NCBI RefSeq assembly: GCF_027887165.1
Contig: NC_077232.1
Location: forward strand, 14,905,255-14,969,254
Source: Monodelphis domestica
Taxonomy: Eukaryota > Chordata > Mammalia > Didelphimorphia > Didelphidae
Direction: 5' to 3'
Length of the DNA stretch: 64,000 bases
Numbering within the stretch: position 1 is the first letter of the stretch; each line of letters begins with the position of its first letter. This document shows, one piece after another, positions 11,477 through 22,978 of the stretch. The translations under genes were made by a program, and so were the position numbers. A model generated the notes under the pieces. That model had not been told where the DNA came from. It saw nothing but the letters and a program-made list of their open reading frames with translations, and ran no database searches.

Positions 11477-13556
11477 GTGGGTGCCTAAAGAGAAACAGTT
11501 CTGCCGAATTATAGGCATTCGATTTCTTTCTTTTTATTTAATTTTGGTTTCATGGTAGAACCTGAGAAATTTTTCTCTCACCAAAGTAATATAGAATATG
11601 TCTATGTCATTTGGTAGTCCTAAAAATATTTACTTTATTAGCAAAATTATATTCACCACAGCTTACAACTTGAAAATTATATTTGCATATTTTAAATGCA
11701 GATATGTTACATTCATTCTTTACTTATCAATTAAAACTAACTTCTTTTTGATGTTTCAGAATAATGAGAATACATTGTGGCAGATTTATATTCATGTATT
11801 GACATTATACCTTTAAAATATTCTATACATTTAAAGGGTTTTTTAATTATAGCAAAATTATTTTCAAATTAAAATTGTGTTTATTATAGTGAACTTAATA
11901 TTTTCTTTAAAAATATTCCATGAATCATTCATTAGTGTTCAGATAATTGTTGGTATTATCTTATTGTTAAAAAAAGATCAATTTATAATCTAAGAACATC
12001 CCCTGTTTAAAACATATTTTAACTGTAATTCTGAAGCAAAGATTTCTTAAATTTCAAAAGCACAAGATAAATTACAAATAGGGTATTAATGTATACTGTG
12101 ATATATTAAAAATTAAGTCCAAATAACAGGAACAAAAACAATCCCTCATTCCTTGATAAGTATTTATCATTTAAACTAGAAAGAGATGAAATAATTATTG
12201 AGCATTTGAAACTAATGAATATACTATTTGGTTCACACCAGTTTATTTCCCTTTCCCCTAACTCTGCTATTTGCAATACATATACAGAATAGCATATATA
12301 AGACTTAGAACAATCTTTTATGATGTTTGTTTATCTCATATATTTCTTCCTTGTTTGCTAAGATTTAATAAAATAATGAGGGTCTAATATACTAAGAAAC
12401 CATGACTGTCTTCATTTCATCATAGGAAAAAGGATTAAAAGTTTATTAATATCATAGTGATAATATTCAAATGAAATGGAAAAAAAACTGAGTATTAAAA
12501 TGCCATGTATAAATCACAAAGGGTGACTGGTCACTCTTCCTTCTACCTATTATTGATTTGTTTTTCTTTTTTTATTTTTGCACAAGGCTTAATGGTAAGA
12601 AATATTTATATCCAATACTTGCAGATCATGACTAAATTGATATCCACCCTCTAACTGAATAATGAATGATTTTTAATCCACCAGTGTTTGAATAAATGCT
12701 GCTTAACCAAATTCCTATTCTTATAATATTTCTCTTGTATATCTCTAAATTTCACTCTCTACCCAAATCTCATGAGCCCAAAAAATTTCTAGTTAGTAAG
12801 TATATTCTTTATTAATAGTTCAGGTAAAATAGAGCAAAGAATTAGAATTTATGTAAATTTATAAGAAACACACTTGGGGATAGTAATAATCCCTGATGAT
12901 GAAATAATGCAAATGCATGCAATAAAAGTATCATCCTGATGAGTGAAAATCATGAAGAAGAAAGATTTGAAATTGACACTTAATAACCTGAAGAAAGTTT
13001 GGAGCCATTGCTATAGATTATATTTTAAAAAATCAAAATATTTATGAAAACTATCTTCAACAGCATTCAATGGGACATGTTGAATTACCATCAACAGAAT
13101 GCTGGACCTAAAGAACCCAGAGGACTTGAAATTGTGCATTTTCATAAGAGAATTGTTATAATAGACAATGATTACAGAATAAATTATTCTCTATTTCATT
13201 ACTATTGTGAGAATACTATATACAAATATAAAAATATACACATATACTATATATATATATATGTAGACATATATATAGTCCTCACATAGGCCTTAAGGTC
13301 TTTCTGTAGAGAGTTACATTTTGAAAAGGATCATAGTTTAGTTTTCATTTAAGAAATGTGACAGAATGAATAATTAATAAGTTTTTTTCCCACAAGTAGA
13401 GATAAAGAGAAACTCAAATATTTTTTTTTTATTTTATTGACTCTCTAGGATTCTTATTCTTCTGACTGAAGAGGAGTCCTAAAAAAAGTTGAGCTTCATG
13501 TGGAATGTCTAATATTGAACTTACTGGAGAAAGAAAAAATATATCACATATAGAAT
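11477..13556. other. V2R-A intron 5, AT-rich
   Basis: AT-rich intron with no recognised gene or clear mobile element. A short alternating AT run with a nearby inverted 'tatatata' lies about 13245-13275. Confidence 0.6.
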
Positions 13557-13648
13557 AGAGTGAGATTAATTTTTATTGTATTTCAGATGCAGAACAGTGC
13601 ATAGAGTGAGATTAATTTTTATTGTATTTCAGATGCAGAACAGTGCAT
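13557..13648 (+). repeat. Exact 46-bp tandem duplication over the V2R-A exon 6 acceptor
   Basis: Bases 13557-13602 and 13603-13648 are identical. Each unit carries the polypyrimidine tract, the AG and the first 16 bases of exon 6, so there are two equal acceptors, ending at 13586 and 13632. Only the second keeps the reading frame: the first adds 46 bases and gives a TGA eight codons into the exon. The perfect identity implies a recent event or an assembly artefact. Confidence 0.95.
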
Positions 13649-14537
13649 GCAATGCCCTGAAGATCACTACACAAGCAAGGAGAAAGATAGATGCCTGCCC
13701 AAAACAGTAACTTATCTGGCTTATGAAGAGACTCTGGGAATGATTCTGGCCTCTGCAGCTCTCTGCTTCTCCATTCTCACAACCTTTGTCCTTGGAGTGT
13801 TTGTTATGCACAGAGACACCCCCATAGTAAAAGCCAATAATTGCAGTCTCAGCTATATTCTGCTCATCTCTCTCACTCTTTGCTTCCTTTCTTCCTTACT
13901 CTTTCTTGGACGTCCTACACCAGTCACCTGCATCTTAAGACAAACCACATTTGCCATTGTGTTCACGGTGGCCATTGCTTCCATCTTGGCCAAAACCATC
14001 ACTGTGGTTCTGGCCTTTAGGGCCACTAAGCCAGGGAGCCAGCTCAGGAGGTGGCTGAGACCAGCAGTATCTCATTCCCTCATTTTCATTTGTACACTTA
14101 TACAGATGTGCCTCTGCAGTATCTGGCTGGGGACATATCCCCCATTCCTTGAGATGGATACACAATCTGAGGCTTCCTTCATTGTTATTCAATGCAATGA
14201 GGGCTCTCTTGTGACCTTCTACTGTGTCCTTGGCTACATGGGCTTCCTGGCCTTGGTCAGCTTTACTTTGGCTTTCCTGGCAAGGAATCTGCCAGACACT
14301 TTCAATGAAGCCAAGTACCTGACCTTCAGCATGCTGGTGTTTTGCAGTGTCTGGATTGCCTTCTTGCCTGCCTATCAGAGCACCAAAGGGAAGGCCATGG
14401 TGGCCATGGAGATCTTTTCCATTGTGGTCTCCAGTGCTGGAATTCTCATCTGTATCTTTGCTCCCAAATGCTATGTGATCCTTCTGAGGCCTAACAAAAA
14501 TACCCTGGAGATATTGAGAAACAAAGCTAATCCTTGA
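13633..14537 (+). CDS. V2R-A exon 6: seven-transmembrane domain and C-terminus
   Basis: 905 bp, joining the single base left from exon 5 and ending at TGA. It starts with the last cysteines of the cysteine-rich domain (DAEQCMQCPEDHYTSKEKD). Seven hydrophobic segments follow: TM1 before HRDTPIVKANN, TM2 after NNCSLSY, TM3 with CILRQTTFAI, TM4 with SHSLIFICTLI, an extracellular cysteine in IQCNEGS, TM5 in CVLGYMGFLALVSF, TM6 in MLVFCSVWIAFLPAY and TM7 up to FAPKCYVILLRP. Motifs diagnostic of V2Rs (PGSQLRRW, LPDTFNEAKYLTFSMLVFCS, STKGK) are intact. The product sits in microvilli of vomeronasal neurons and couples to Go and TRPC2 in the known family. No damage is seen, apart from the duplicated acceptor in front. 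Confidence 0.96.
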
Positions 14538-14883
14538 GGAGAAATGTGTTCTCAAGCTCTTCCTCACAAATCTTAAAGATATAGCTCTTGCTACTTAATG
14601 AATGATTTAAAATACTCTAGCTTTTATACCATTTATTTTCTATTATCATCATGTCTTTCTTTCATACTAAATTCATTAATTATATTGAAGAAAGTCATAT
14701 TGCTTGATTTCTGAAGAGAGTTAGAATTAAATAACTACGTATATAAAATGGCTTCTAAAGAGGAGAACCTTAATATGTTGATGAAAATGAAAATAATATT
14801 CTAAAAATAAATTCCATATGTGTGTATGAGTGTGTGTGTGCCTGATTTTTAATTCTTGGTTTAGTATTTTTCACATTTCTAAC
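14538..14883 (+). other. V2R-A 3' UTR and flank
   Basis: AT-rich downstream sequence. A single AATAAA at 14806-14811, about 270 bases after the stop, is a candidate polyadenylation signal. The ERV-3 LTR starts about 75 bases further on, so the transcript end and the LTR are close. Confidence 0.5.
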
Positions 14884-15212
14884 TGTAAAAATGGAGATTT
14901 GAAACCCAGACTTCAAACCCCAGAAGTCCTTGGCACTTCTGTGAATGCCCTACAATCTCATCTGAGTCCTCACCTGAGTGAGAGATCAGCATTTGTATTG
15001 AAACTGACTGCAACGCGTACTTGTGTCTCTCCACTTCTGCTTCTAAGCACACATGTGTGTCAAGATGTAGTAAGTGAAATTGAATGGGCTAGCCAGCCCT
15101 AGGTTTTTTTTTTCTTCTATTTTTGTATTTCTTTATTCTTGATTTCTAATAATCTTTAATAACCCTCTAAAAATAGAATTCTTTTAGTAGAGAAACTAAT
15201 TTAACTGTTACA
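14884..15212 (+). repeat. ERV-3 5' LTR (about 329 bp)
   Basis: Begins TGTAAAAATGGAGATTTGAA and ends AACTGTTACA. Its first about 175 bases match the truncated LTR at 29789-29959 and a minus-strand LTR at 58506-58866. A primer-binding-site-like TGG follows after four bases. Confidence 0.75.
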
Positions 15213-15647
15213 GTTCTGGCAACTACTAGATTGGATGAGAACTTCTCAATATTCTATTCCCTTTTCTGTCTTTCATAGTATGGTAACTTTCTGTAGTCTT
15301 GGCTACTGACTGGGTAAATGTTTAATTGATTATATCATTTTAATTGGGCCCTGATTCAAAGATCTGTTATAGATTTACTTTTCCTTTACTTAGAATTTTT
15401 ACACATAAGACTTTGATAATCTAATGTTCATCCAGAAATTATCTTTTTTCATTTGGATTTTTCTGATGGCTTTTGTTATTTCTCTTGCCAATTGATTCAT
15501 ATACCTCATAACTCATTCACGCATCTCTAAATGATCCCTGTGTTTTTCAATCACCATCTTCAGGGGGTAATTTAAAATTATTATTATTCTAAATTGCAAA
15601 GTTTAAATTCCTTTTAAGAATAATTTAGGTTAAGAAACAAGTTACCT
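15213..15647 (+). mobile_element. ERV-3 internal remnant, left part
   Basis: Follows the 5' LTR; PBS-like TGGCAACTACTAGATTGG is at 15217-15234. The rest (ctttcatagtatggtaactt near 15275; ccaattgattcatatacctc near 15490) matches the region before the 3' LTR in ERV-1 and ERV-M. gag and pol are absent, so the provirus is internally deleted. It continues after L1-A at 29494; the 16-bp duplication AAGAAACAAGTTACCT at 15632-15647 marks where L1-A entered. Confidence 0.75.
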
Positions 15648-15657
15648 GGCTTCCGGT

Positions 15658-15669
15658 CAAGATGGCGGC
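15658..15669 (+). promoter_or_regulatory. YY1-like site at L1-A 5' end
   Basis: CAAGATGGCGGC, 11 bases from the element's first base, is a near-perfect YY1 consensus. By analogy with human L1 it would position the internal Pol II start. Confidence 0.65.
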
Positions 15670-15910
15670 TTAGAGAAAGCTACAGTTCAGATCTCCAGAA
15701 AACCCTTCCCGACCAATCTCAAACTATAAGCTCCTAAGGCACCGAAATTCAAAATGATCAACAGCACAGACCATGGGAATCCTCCTCCTGGACCTGGACC
15801 TGGATCAAAAGGTACACCCCCCCTCAAAAGCCAGAACCCGAGATCACTCTGACCTAAGGGGTAGGAGCGCAGAGTCCAAGGCTCCGGGAAGCTGTAGCCC
15901 TGCCCCGCTC

Positions 15911-16240
15911 AGAGAACAGGGTCGTCTGAAACAACAGCAACACTCAGGGCTGGCAAGACAGCCTCATGGGCCAGATTCTTCTATCCAAGTCTCAGTGATA
16001 GTCGCTGCCCTTGGAGCTCCAGGAAGCCACGGCCCCTTCCCCCGCAGAGAGCAGGGTCGTCTGAAACAACAACAACCCTTAGGGCCTTCTATCCGAGTCC
16101 CAGTGAAAGTCACTGGCCTCGGAGCTCCCCTGGCAGAGAGCAGGGTCATCTGAAACAACAGCAATCCTCAGGGCGGGCAAGACAGCCTCACGGGCTGGAT
16201 CCTGCTATCCAAGTCTCAGTGAAAGTCACTGCCCTCGGAA
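15911..16240 (+). repeat. Imperfect internal repeats in the L1-A 5' UTR
   Basis: Three copies of a block with cagagagcagggtcgtctga, then aacaacagcaa and a 'ccaagtctcagtgaaagtca' segment, begin near 15911, 16045 and 16134. They resemble the monomers of some L1 promoters. A 126-codon frame (15773-16153) runs through them and repeats REQGRLKQQQ; it is not kept in L1-B, so it is probably not a gene. Confidence 0.7.
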
Positions 16241-16976
16241 CTCCGGGAAGCCGCAGCCCATCCTCCCGCTATTCTGAAGGCAACTTCTGGAAAGCAACCC
16301 GACCCAGAGAGCCGGGGGAGAGTGTGGCCCCCTGGTCTGATCCTTCCATTCCAGTTCCAGTGAAAGTCATTGCCAGAAGGCATACACAATTTAGCACAGG
16401 GAAATCTCATAGAACCTACAATCTGCATAGGACTAAAGCCTCTGAACACCAGACAGAGATAAGAAAAGCTAATCCTCCACATTCAGAGATGGCAAACTCC
16501 ACAGAAGCACAGAAGCCCCAAAATACCAAGAAAAATAAGAAGAAAGGGGCGACTTTGGACACATTCTATGGAGCCAAAATACAAAATACAGAGGAGATAG
16601 AATATGATATACAAGAAAATGCTCCAAAACCTTCCAAAGGAAATGGAAACTCTCCACAAACCCATGAAGAATTTGAATCAGAAATGACCAAAAAGATGGA
16701 AGCCTTCTGGGAGGAAAAGTGGGAAATAATGCAAAAGAAATTCACGCATCTACAAAACCGGTGTGATGAAACTGAATAGGAAAACCAGGCTTTAAAGGCC
16801 AGAATCAGGCAGCTGGAAGACATAGATTGTGTAAAAGAGCAAGAATTAATAAAGCAAAGTCAAAATACCAAGAAATTAGAAGAGAACATAAACTATCTCA
16901 CCAACAAGGTGACAGATCTGGAAAATAGAGGGAGAAGAGATAATTTAAGAATAATTGGACTTGGGGACTTCTGGTT

Positions 16977-16987
16977 AAGATGGCGGC
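16977..16987 (+). promoter_or_regulatory. YY1-like site at L1-B 5' end
   Basis: AAGATGGCGGC, 15 bases inside L1-B, the same position and core as in L1-A. Confidence 0.6.
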
Positions 16988-17281
16988 TTAGAGAAAGCTG
17001 AAGTTCAGATCTCCGGAAAACCCTTCCCGACCGATCTCAAACTAGAAGCTCCTAAGGCGCCGAAATTCAAAACGATCAACAGCACAGACCCTGGGAACCC
17101 TCCTCCTGGACCTGGACCCGGTTCAAAAGGTACGGCTCCCCTTAAAAGCCAGAACCTGAGATCCCTCGGACCTCAGGGGTAGGAGCGCAGAGTCCAAGGC
17201 TCCCGGAAGCCGCAGCCGTGCCGGGCTCAGAGAGCAGGGTCTGAGGAACAACAACCCTCAGGGTCTTCTACCCAAGTCCCA

Positions 17282-17379
17282 GTCCGGGTGAAAGTTACTG
17301 CCTGGGGCTTCCGCTGCAGAGAGCCGGTCGGTCCGGGTGAAAGTTACTGCCTGGGGCCTCCGCTGCAAAGAGCTGGTCA
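17282..17379 (+). repeat. 49-bp tandem duplication in the L1-B 5' UTR
   Basis: A unit starting gtccgggtgaaagttactgc at 17282 is repeated at 17331 with a few changes. It is not duplicated in L1-A and is GC-rich. Confidence 0.85.
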
Positions 17380-17715
17380 AAACAACAGCAACCCTCAGGG
17401 CGGGCAAGACAGCCTCACGGGCTGGATCTTGCTATCCAAGTCTCAGTGAAAGTCTGTGCTCTCGGAGCTTGGGGAAGCGGCAGCCCATCCCCCCGCAGGC
17501 CGACGAAACAGCCTCACGGCCAGGGATTCTGAAGGCAACTTCCAGAAATCGAGCCAGGGGGAGAGTGTGGCCTCGTGGTCCGACCCTTCCATTCCAGTTC
17601 CAGTGAGGCATATTCAGTTTAACCCAGGGAACGCTCATAGAACCAACATCTGCCCAGGACTAAAGCCTCTGATCACCAGACAAAGACAAGAAAAGCCAAT
17701 CCTCCACGTTCAGAG

Positions 17716-18639
17716 ATGACAAACTCCACAGAAGCACAGAAGCCCCAAAATACCAAGAAAAATAAGAAGAAAGGGGCGACTCTGGACACATTCTATGGAG
17801 CCAAAATACAAAATACAGAGCAGATAGAAGAAGATATACAAGAAAATTCACCAAAATCTTCCAAAGGAAATAGAAACTCTCCACAAACCCATGAAGAATT
17901 TGAATCAGAAAGGACCAAAAAGATGGAAGCCCTCTGGGAGGAAAAGTGGGAAATGATGCAAAAGAAATTCACGCATCTACAAAACCAGTTTGACCAAACT
18001 GTAAAAGAAAACCAGGCTTTAAAGCAAGAACTAATAAAGCAAAGCCAAAACACCAAGAAATTAGAAGAGAACATAAAATATCTCACCAACAAGGTGATAG
18101 ATCTGGAAAACAGGGGGAGAAGAGAAAATTTAAGAATAATTGGACTCCCAGAAAAGCCAGAAATAAACACCAAACTGGACATGGTGATACAAGATATAAT
18201 CAAAGAAAATTGCCCAGAGATTCTAGAACAAGGGGGCAATACATCCACTGACAGAGCTCACAGAACACCTTCTACACTAAACCCCCAAAAGACAACTCCC
18301 AGGAATGTAATTGCCAAATTCCAAAGCTATCAAACAAAAGAAAAAATCCTACAGGAAGCCAGAAAAAGACAATTTAGATATAAAGGAATGCCAATCAGGG
18401 TCACACAAGACCTTGCAAGTTCTACTCTGAATGATCGTAAGGCATGGAGCATGATCTTCAGAAAGGCAAGAGAGCTGGGTCTCCAACCAAGAATCAGCTA
18501 CCCAGCAAAACTGACTATATACTTCCAAGGGAAAGTATGGGCATTCAACAAAATAGAAGACTTCCAACTTTTTGCAAAGAAAAGACCAGAGCTCTGTGGA
18601 AAGTTTGATACCGAAAATCAAAGAGCAAGGAATACCTGA
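17716..18639 (+). CDS. L1-B ORF1 protein, intact (307 aa)
   Basis: RNA-binding chaperone of L1. It starts MTNSTEAQKPQNTKK; the ATG aligns with the ATG of the other two L1 copies. Residues about 1-70 are polar and basic; about 70-130 are a coiled coil (EEKWEMMQKKFTHLQNQFDQ onward, ending KVIDLENRGRR); about 133-235 form the RNA-recognition motif beginning RRENLRIIGLPE; the rest (VTQDLASSTLND, LQPRISYPAKLTI) is the C-terminal RNA-binding domain. Compared with L1-A and L1-1 it lacks 14 residues, exactly two heptads, in the coiled coil. No other damage is seen. It could act in trans on other L1 or SINE RNAs. Confidence 0.95.
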   Translation: MTNSTEAQKPQNTKKNKKKGATLDTFYGAKIQNTEQIEEDIQENSPKSSKGNRNSPQTHEEFESERTKKMEALWEEKWEMMQKKFTHLQNQFDQTVKENQALKQELIKQSQNTKKLEENIKYLTNKVIDLENRGRRENLRIIGLPEKPEINTKLDMVIQDIIKENCPEILEQGGNTSTDRAHRTPSTLNPQKTTPRNVIAKFQSYQTKEKILQEARKRQFRYKGMPIRVTQDLASSTLNDRKAWSMIFRKARELGLQPRISYPAKLTIYFQGKVWAFNKIEDFQLFAKKRPELCGKFDTENQRARNT

Positions 18640-19168
18640 AAAGGTAAATATTAAGGAAAGGGGAAAAATGTTATCTTCTTTTACTCAAACTCTCTTCTAT
18701 AAGGACTACATTTATATCAACCTATGTATACTAATATGTGGGGAAAATGTAATGTATAAATAGGGGGTAAAGAAAGACCAAATAGAATAATGGTTCTCAC
18801 ACAAAGATTCACAGGGGAAGGGGAGGGGAAGAAAACTCCTATAAGAAGGAGAGGAAGAGAGGGGGGGGTTTACTTAAAACTCAATCTCAGGGAAATCAAC
18901 TCTGAGAGGGAAAAACATCCAGATCCATTGGGATCTTGAATTCTATCTTACCCAACAAGGGTAAGGAGAAGGGAAAACCAAGGGGGGGAGGGGGAGAGGG
19001 AGAACAAAAAGGGAGGGAAAGAGAGGGGGGAGGGGGAGGGAACAAAAAGGGAGGGACTAAAAAGGGAAACATCAAGGGAGGGGACAAGGGGGACTGATTC
19101 AAAGTAAATCACTGGACTAAAAGGTAGAGCCGAAGAAGAAAAGGTTAGAATTAGGGAAGGCAATCAAA
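18640..19168 (+). repeat. Inter-ORF spacer of L1-B with G-rich polypurine tract
   Basis: 529 bases between the two ORFs. Bases about 18955-19090 are almost pure A and G on the plus strand with repeated runs of three to seven G (ggggggagggggagagggag; aggggggagggggaggga), able in principle to form G-quadruplexes. The equivalent tract is at 24178-24290 in L1-A and, as pyrimidines, at 4300-4390 in L1-1. Confidence 0.85.
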
Positions 19169-22100
19169 ATGCCAGGGAGTCCACAAATGACAATCATAAC
19201 TTTGAACGTGAATGGGATGAACTCACCCATAAAACGTAGACGAATAGCAGAATGGATTAGAATCCAAAACCCTACCATATGTTGTCTTCAAGAAACACAC
19301 ATGAGGCCGGTTGACACCCACAAGGTCAGAATTAAAGGATGGAGTAAGACCTTCTGGGCCTCAACTGATAGAAAGAAGGCAGGAGTGGTAATCATGATAT
19401 CTGATAAAGCCAATGCAAAAATAGACCTGATCAAAAGGGATAGGGAAGGTAATTATATTTTGTTAAAAGGGACTCTAGACAATGAGGAAATATCATTAAT
19501 CAACATGTATGCACCAAATAATATAGCACCCAAATTTCTAATGGAGAAACTAGGAGAATTGAAGGAAGAAATAGACAATAAAACCATACTAGTGGGAGAC
19601 TTAAACCAACCATTATCAAATTTAGATAAATCAAATCAAAAAATAAATAAGAAAGAGGTAAAAGAAGTGAATGAAATCTTAGAAAAATTAGAATTAATAG
19701 ACATATGGAGAAAAATAAATAGGGATAAAAAGGAATACACCTTCTTCTCAGCACCACATGGCACATTCACAAAAATTGACCATACATTAGGTCACAGAAA
19801 CATAGCACACAAATGCAAAAAAGCAGAAATAATGAATGCAGCCTTCTCAGATCACAAGGCAATAAAAATAATGATTAGTAATGGTACATGGAAAACCAAA
19901 TCTAAAACCAATTGGAAATTAAACAATATGATACTCCAAAACCGTTTAGCTAAAGAAGAAATCATAGAAACAATTAATAATTTCATCAAGGAAAATGACA
20001 ATGGCGAAACATCCTTTCAAACATTTTTGGGATGCAGCCAAAGCGGTAATCAGAGGCAAATTCATATCCCTGAAAGCTCATATTAACAAACAAGGGAGAG
20101 CAGAGATCAATCAATTGGAAATGCAATTGAAAAAACTCGAAAGCGATCAAATTAAAAACCCCCAGCAGAAAACCAAATTAGAAATCCTAAAAATTAAGGC
20201 AGAAATTAATAAAATCGAAAGTGATAGAACTATTGATTTAATAAATAAGACAAGAAGCTGGTACTTTGAAAAAACAAACAAAATAGACAAAGTACTGGTC
20301 AATCTAATTAAAAAAAGGAAGGAAGAAAAGCAAATTCACAGCATTAAAGATGAAAAGGGGGACAGCACCTCCAATGAGGAGGAAATTAAGGCAATCATTA
20401 GAAATTACTTTGCCCAATTATATGGCAATAAATACACCAATTTAGGAGAAATGGATGAATATATAAAAAAATACAAACTGCCTAGACTAACAGAAGAGGA
20501 AATAGAATTCTTAAATAATCCCATATCAGAAATTGAAATCCATCAAGCCATCAAAGAACTTCCTAAGAAAAAATCCCCAGGGCCTGATGGATTCACCTGT
20601 GAATTCTATCAAACATTCAGAGAACAGTTAACCCCAATACTATACAAACTATTTGACATAATAAGCAAAGAGGGAGTTCTACCAAACTCCTTTTACGACA
20701 CAAACATGGTACTGATTCCAAAACCAGGCAGGTCAAAAACAGAGAAAGAAAACTATAGACCAATCTCCCTAATGAATATAGATGCAAAAATTTTAAATAG
20801 GATACTAGCAAAAAGACTCCAGCAAGTGATCAGAAGGATCATTCACCATGATCAAGTAGGATTCATACCAGGGATGCAGGGCTGGTTCAACATTAGGAAA
20901 ACCATCCACATAATTGACCACATCAACAAGCAAACTAGCAAGAACCACATGATTATCTCAATAGATGCAGAAAAAGCCTTTGATAAAATACAACACCCAT
21001 TCCTATTAAAAACACTAGAAAGCATAGGAATAGAAGGGTCATTCCTAAAAATAATAAACAGTATATATCTAAAACCATCAGCTAATATCATCTGCAATGG
21101 GGATAAACTAGATGCATTCCCAATAAGATCAGGAGTGAAACAAGGATGCCCATTATCACCTCTACTATTTGAGATTGTACTAGAAACACTGGCAGTAGCA
21201 ATTAGAGAAGACAAAGAAATTGAAGGCATCAGAATAGGCAAGGAGGAGACCAAGTTATCACTCTTTGCAGATGACATGATGGTCTACTTAAAGAATCCTA
21301 GAGATTCAACCAAAAAGCTAATTGAAATAATCAACAACTTTAGCAAAGTTGCAGGATACAAAATAAACCCACATAAATCATCAGCTTTTCTATATATCTC
21401 CAACACAGCTCAGCAGCAAGAACTAGAAAGAGAAATCCCATTCAAAATCACCTTAGACAAAATAAAATACCTAGGAATCTATCTCCCAAGAAAAACACAG
21501 GAACTATATGAACACAACTACAAAACACTCGCCACACAACTAAAACTAGACTTGAACAATTGGAAAAACATTAACTGCTCATGGATAGGACGAGCCAATA
21601 TAATAAAAATGACCATCCTACCCAAACTTATTTATCTATTTAGTGCCATACCCATTGAACTACCAAAATACTTCTTCACTGATTTAGAAAAAACCATAAC
21701 AAAGTTCATTTGGAAGAACAAAAGATCAAGGATATCCAGGGAAATAATGAAAAAAAAAACACATATGATGGGGGCCTTGCAGTCCCAGACCTCAAACTAT
21801 ATTACAAAGCAGCAGTCATCAAAACAATTTGGTACTGGCTAAGAAACAGAAAGGAAGATCAGTGGAATAGACTGGGGGAAAACGACCTCAGCAAGACAGT
21901 ATACGATAAACCCAAAGATCCCAGCTTTTGGGACAAAAATCCACTATTCGATAAAAACTGCTGGGAAAATTGGAAGACAGTGTGGGAGAGACTAGGAATA
22001 GATCAACACCTCACACCCTACACCAAGATAAATTCAAAATGGGTGAGTGACTTAAACATAAAGAAGGAAACCATAAGTAAATTGGGTAAACACAGAATAG

Positions 22101-22978
22101 TATACATGTCAGACCTTTGGGAGGGGAAAGGCTTTAAAACCAAGCAAGATATAGAAAGAATCACAAAATGTAAAATAAATAATTTTGACTACATCAAACT
22201 AAAAAGCTTTTGTACAAACAAAACCAATATAACTAAAATCAGAAGGGAAACAACAAATTGGGAAAAAATCTTCATAGAAACCTCTGACAAAGGTTTAATT
22301 ACTCATATTTATAAAGAGCTAAATCAATTGTACAAAAAATCAAGCCATTCTCCAATTGATAAATGGGCAAGGGAAATGGATAGGCAGTTCTCAGATAAAG
22401 AAATCAAAACTATTAACAAGCACATGAAGAAGTGTTCTACATCTCTTATAATCAAAGAGATGCAAATCAAAACAACTCTGAGGTATCACCTCACACCTAG
22501 CAGATTGGCTAACATAACAGCAAAGGAAAGTAATGAATGCTGGAGGGGATGTGGCAAAGTAGGGACATTAATTCATTGCTGGTGGAGTTGTGAACTGATC
22601 CAACCATTCTGGAGGGCAATTTGGAACTATGCCCAAAGGGCGACAAAAGAATATCTACCCTTTGACCCAGCCATAGCACTGCTGGGTCTGTACCCCAAAG
22701 AGATAATGGACACAAAGACTTGTACAAAAATATTCATAGCTGCGCTCTTTGTGGTGGCCCAAAACTGGAAAACGAGGGGATGCCCATCAATTGGGGAATG
22801 GCTGAACAAACTGTGGTATATGTTGGTGATGGAATACTATTGTGCTCAAAGGAATAATAAAGTGGAGAAGTTCCATGGAGACTGGAACAACCTCCAGGAA
22901 GTGATGCAGAGCGAGAGGAGCAGAACCAGGAGAACATTGTACACAGAGACTAATACACTGTGGTATAATCGAACGTAA
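19169..22978 (+). pseudogene. L1-B ORF2 (endonuclease/reverse transcriptase), two frame errors
   Basis: The frame starts MPGSPQMTIITLNVNGMNSP (endonuclease, with GDLNQPLSN and SDHKAIK motifs). An extra T near 20025 (acatttttggg against accttttggg in L1-A) shifts the frame; the reverse transcriptase follows in the 19995-21842 frame with the [12 protein letters not shown] active site intact. A run of 10 A at 21750-21759, one fewer than in-frame, shifts again into the frame that carries the C-terminal cysteine motif ([16 protein letters not shown]) and ends LWYNRT. Apart from these two indels the coding sequence is clean, typical of a recent insertion. No stop codon was seen in the correct frames. 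Confidence 0.93.

Noticed and set aside
13935..14567. 210-codon antisense frame over V2R-A exon 6
   Set aside because: Shadow of the intact receptor exon; no start, splice or domain evidence.
15773..16153. 126-codon frame in the L1-A 5' UTR with repeated REQGRLKQQQ
   Set aside because: It follows the DNA repeats and is not kept in L1-B or L1-1, so it is probably a by-product of GC-rich repeats.
16216..16482. Antisense frame in the L1 5' UTR as a counterpart of primate ORF0
   Set aside because: A partly similar antisense frame exists in L1-B (17432-17638), but the similarity follows from the DNA itself, and starts and ends differ.
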